Below, piece after piece: positions 13,583 to 14,113 of a DNA stretch of 14,113 bases (positions within the stretch are counted from its first letter, which is position 1; every line of letters begins with the position of its first letter). The notes below the pieces were generated by a model. That model was not told where the DNA came from. It ran no database searches and was given only the letters and a program-made list of their open reading frames with translations. The DNA is from Desulfobacteraceae bacterium (GTDB lineage: Bacteria; Desulfobacterota; Desulfobacteria; Desulfobacterales; Desulfobacteraceae), in assembly GCA_003354055.1 (NCBI GenBank), contig PIVQ01000120.1, positions 1-14,113 of the forward strand, in the 5' to 3' direction. Both the position numbers and the translations under genes were made by a program.

Positions 13583-14113
13583 TCAGTTTTTATCATCAAG
13601 ACGAAGCATCAGGTCCTATCAGTCAAAACAGGTCCCGGAGGAGCATATAACGTCCCTGGTAAACGCGGCTCTCACAGCCCCGTCCCCATCCAACAGCCAG
13701 CCCGTCAGATATATCCGCATTAGTTCAGACCCAGTAAGAGATTTGCTAAAAAGAGAGATGGAAGCAGGATTTGAACGGCTCGTCAGGCAGGCAGACACAA
13801 AAATCCAGCCCAAAAAACTTAAAAATGTGATCAAATACTATTGGCGGCATTCGATTTTCATGATGGATGCCCCGGCACTTTTTGCAGTGGCAACCACAGG
13901 CACGGAAAACAGTGTTTCGGCCAGGCTTTCAAAGGCAGGATTGTTGGATGATGATTTTAACGGTCAGACAGGCCATGGCATTACAACAGGGTTTTCCCTG
14001 GCCGCTTTCACCATGAAAGCTCAGGCACTTGGACTTGGATCCTGTATTTTAACAGCGCCTTTGATCTTTATGAATGACACCTCTTTTTTAACTGACCGTC
14101 TAACACCTCTTCC
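13572..14113 (+). CDS. nitroreductase-family flavoprotein (C-terminus beyond window)
   Basis: Open through the right edge; 180 codons are visible. The N-terminus reads FLSSRRSIRSYQSKQV, the nitroreductase FMN-binding RRSxRxY motif, followed by APSPSNSQP at about residues 37-45, the second FMN-contacting segment. GFSLAAFTMKAQALGLGSCIL matches the helix before the conserved GLG.C segment. Residues about 60-125 are longer than in small NfsB-type enzymes, with a basic stretch (KIQPKKLKNVIKYYW). GGGGA at 13562-13566 precedes the ATG, which lies inside the carrier-protein gene. It should be an FMN-dependent NAD(P)H oxidoreductase. In this context a carrier-bound acyl or enone substrate is plausible, though nitro compounds or quinones are the family default. 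Confidence 0.88.
   Translation, partial: MPLDQFLSSRRSIRSYQSKQVPEEHITSLVNAALTAPSPSNSQPVRYIRISSDPVRDLLKREMEAGFERLVRQADTKIQPKKLKNVIKYYWRHSIFMMDAPALFAVATTGTENSVSARLSKAGLLDDDFNGQTGHGITTGFSLAAFTMKAQALGLGSCILTAPLIFMNDTSFLTDRLTPL

Overview
The window looks like a chromosomal segment of a mesophilic, medium-GC Gram-negative anaerobe, most likely a sulfate-reducing member of the Desulfobacterota (Desulfobacteraceae-like). That placement is inference. It rests on an aldo/keto reductase with two C-terminal [4Fe-4S] motifs, a PrdX-type Ala-tRNA(Pro) editing protein, periplasm-directed binding-protein transport and the general codon style. No rRNA, tRNA, CRISPR array, intact insertion sequence or phage gene was seen.

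Region 1 (1-2663) holds ordinary accessory genes. The N-terminus of a FAD-dependent DAO/sarcosine-oxidase-beta-like oxidoreductase runs off the left edge on the minus strand. It is divergent from an RpiR/MurR-type SIS-domain regulator (328-1203), which has a good sigma70 promoter and several inverted repeats in the shared upstream region. A TSUP (TauE/SafE, YfcA-like) exporter follows the regulator and probably shares its transcript. Next comes a stand-alone trans-editing aminoacyl-tRNA deacylase (2175-2663).

Region 2 (2664-11831) is a transport operon and its likely regulator. A TetR-family repressor (3002-3658) sits behind a 52-bp nested palindrome that covers the -10 of its own promoter. 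After a 250-bp gap with a 77-bp two-tier stem-loop element comes a tightly packed run: family-5 solute-binding protein, CheR-like SAM-dependent methyltransferase, two DppB/DppC-type permeases, two DppD/DppF-type ATPases, and an aldo/keto reductase with two [4Fe-4S] motifs. The five transport genes form a complete peptide/nickel/opine-class ABC importer. The two enzymes suggest that the imported molecule is methylated and reduced, or that the system makes and retrieves its own small ligand. The substrate cannot be read from the sequence.

Region 3 (12066-14113, cut by the right edge) begins a second, compact operon of type-II fatty-acid/polyketide style: a FabZ-like hotdog protein, a FabG-like SDR overlapping it by ATGA, an acyl carrier protein with a long C-terminal insertion, and a nitroreductase-family flavoprotein overlapping the carrier by 11 bp. 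The hotdog protein lacks the usual catalytic Glu (His instead). The SDR has a modified nucleotide-binding loop and no NNAG motif. The ketosynthase expected for such a pathway would lie beyond the right edge. This group of unusual paralogues is the best candidate here for an undescribed biosynthetic system.
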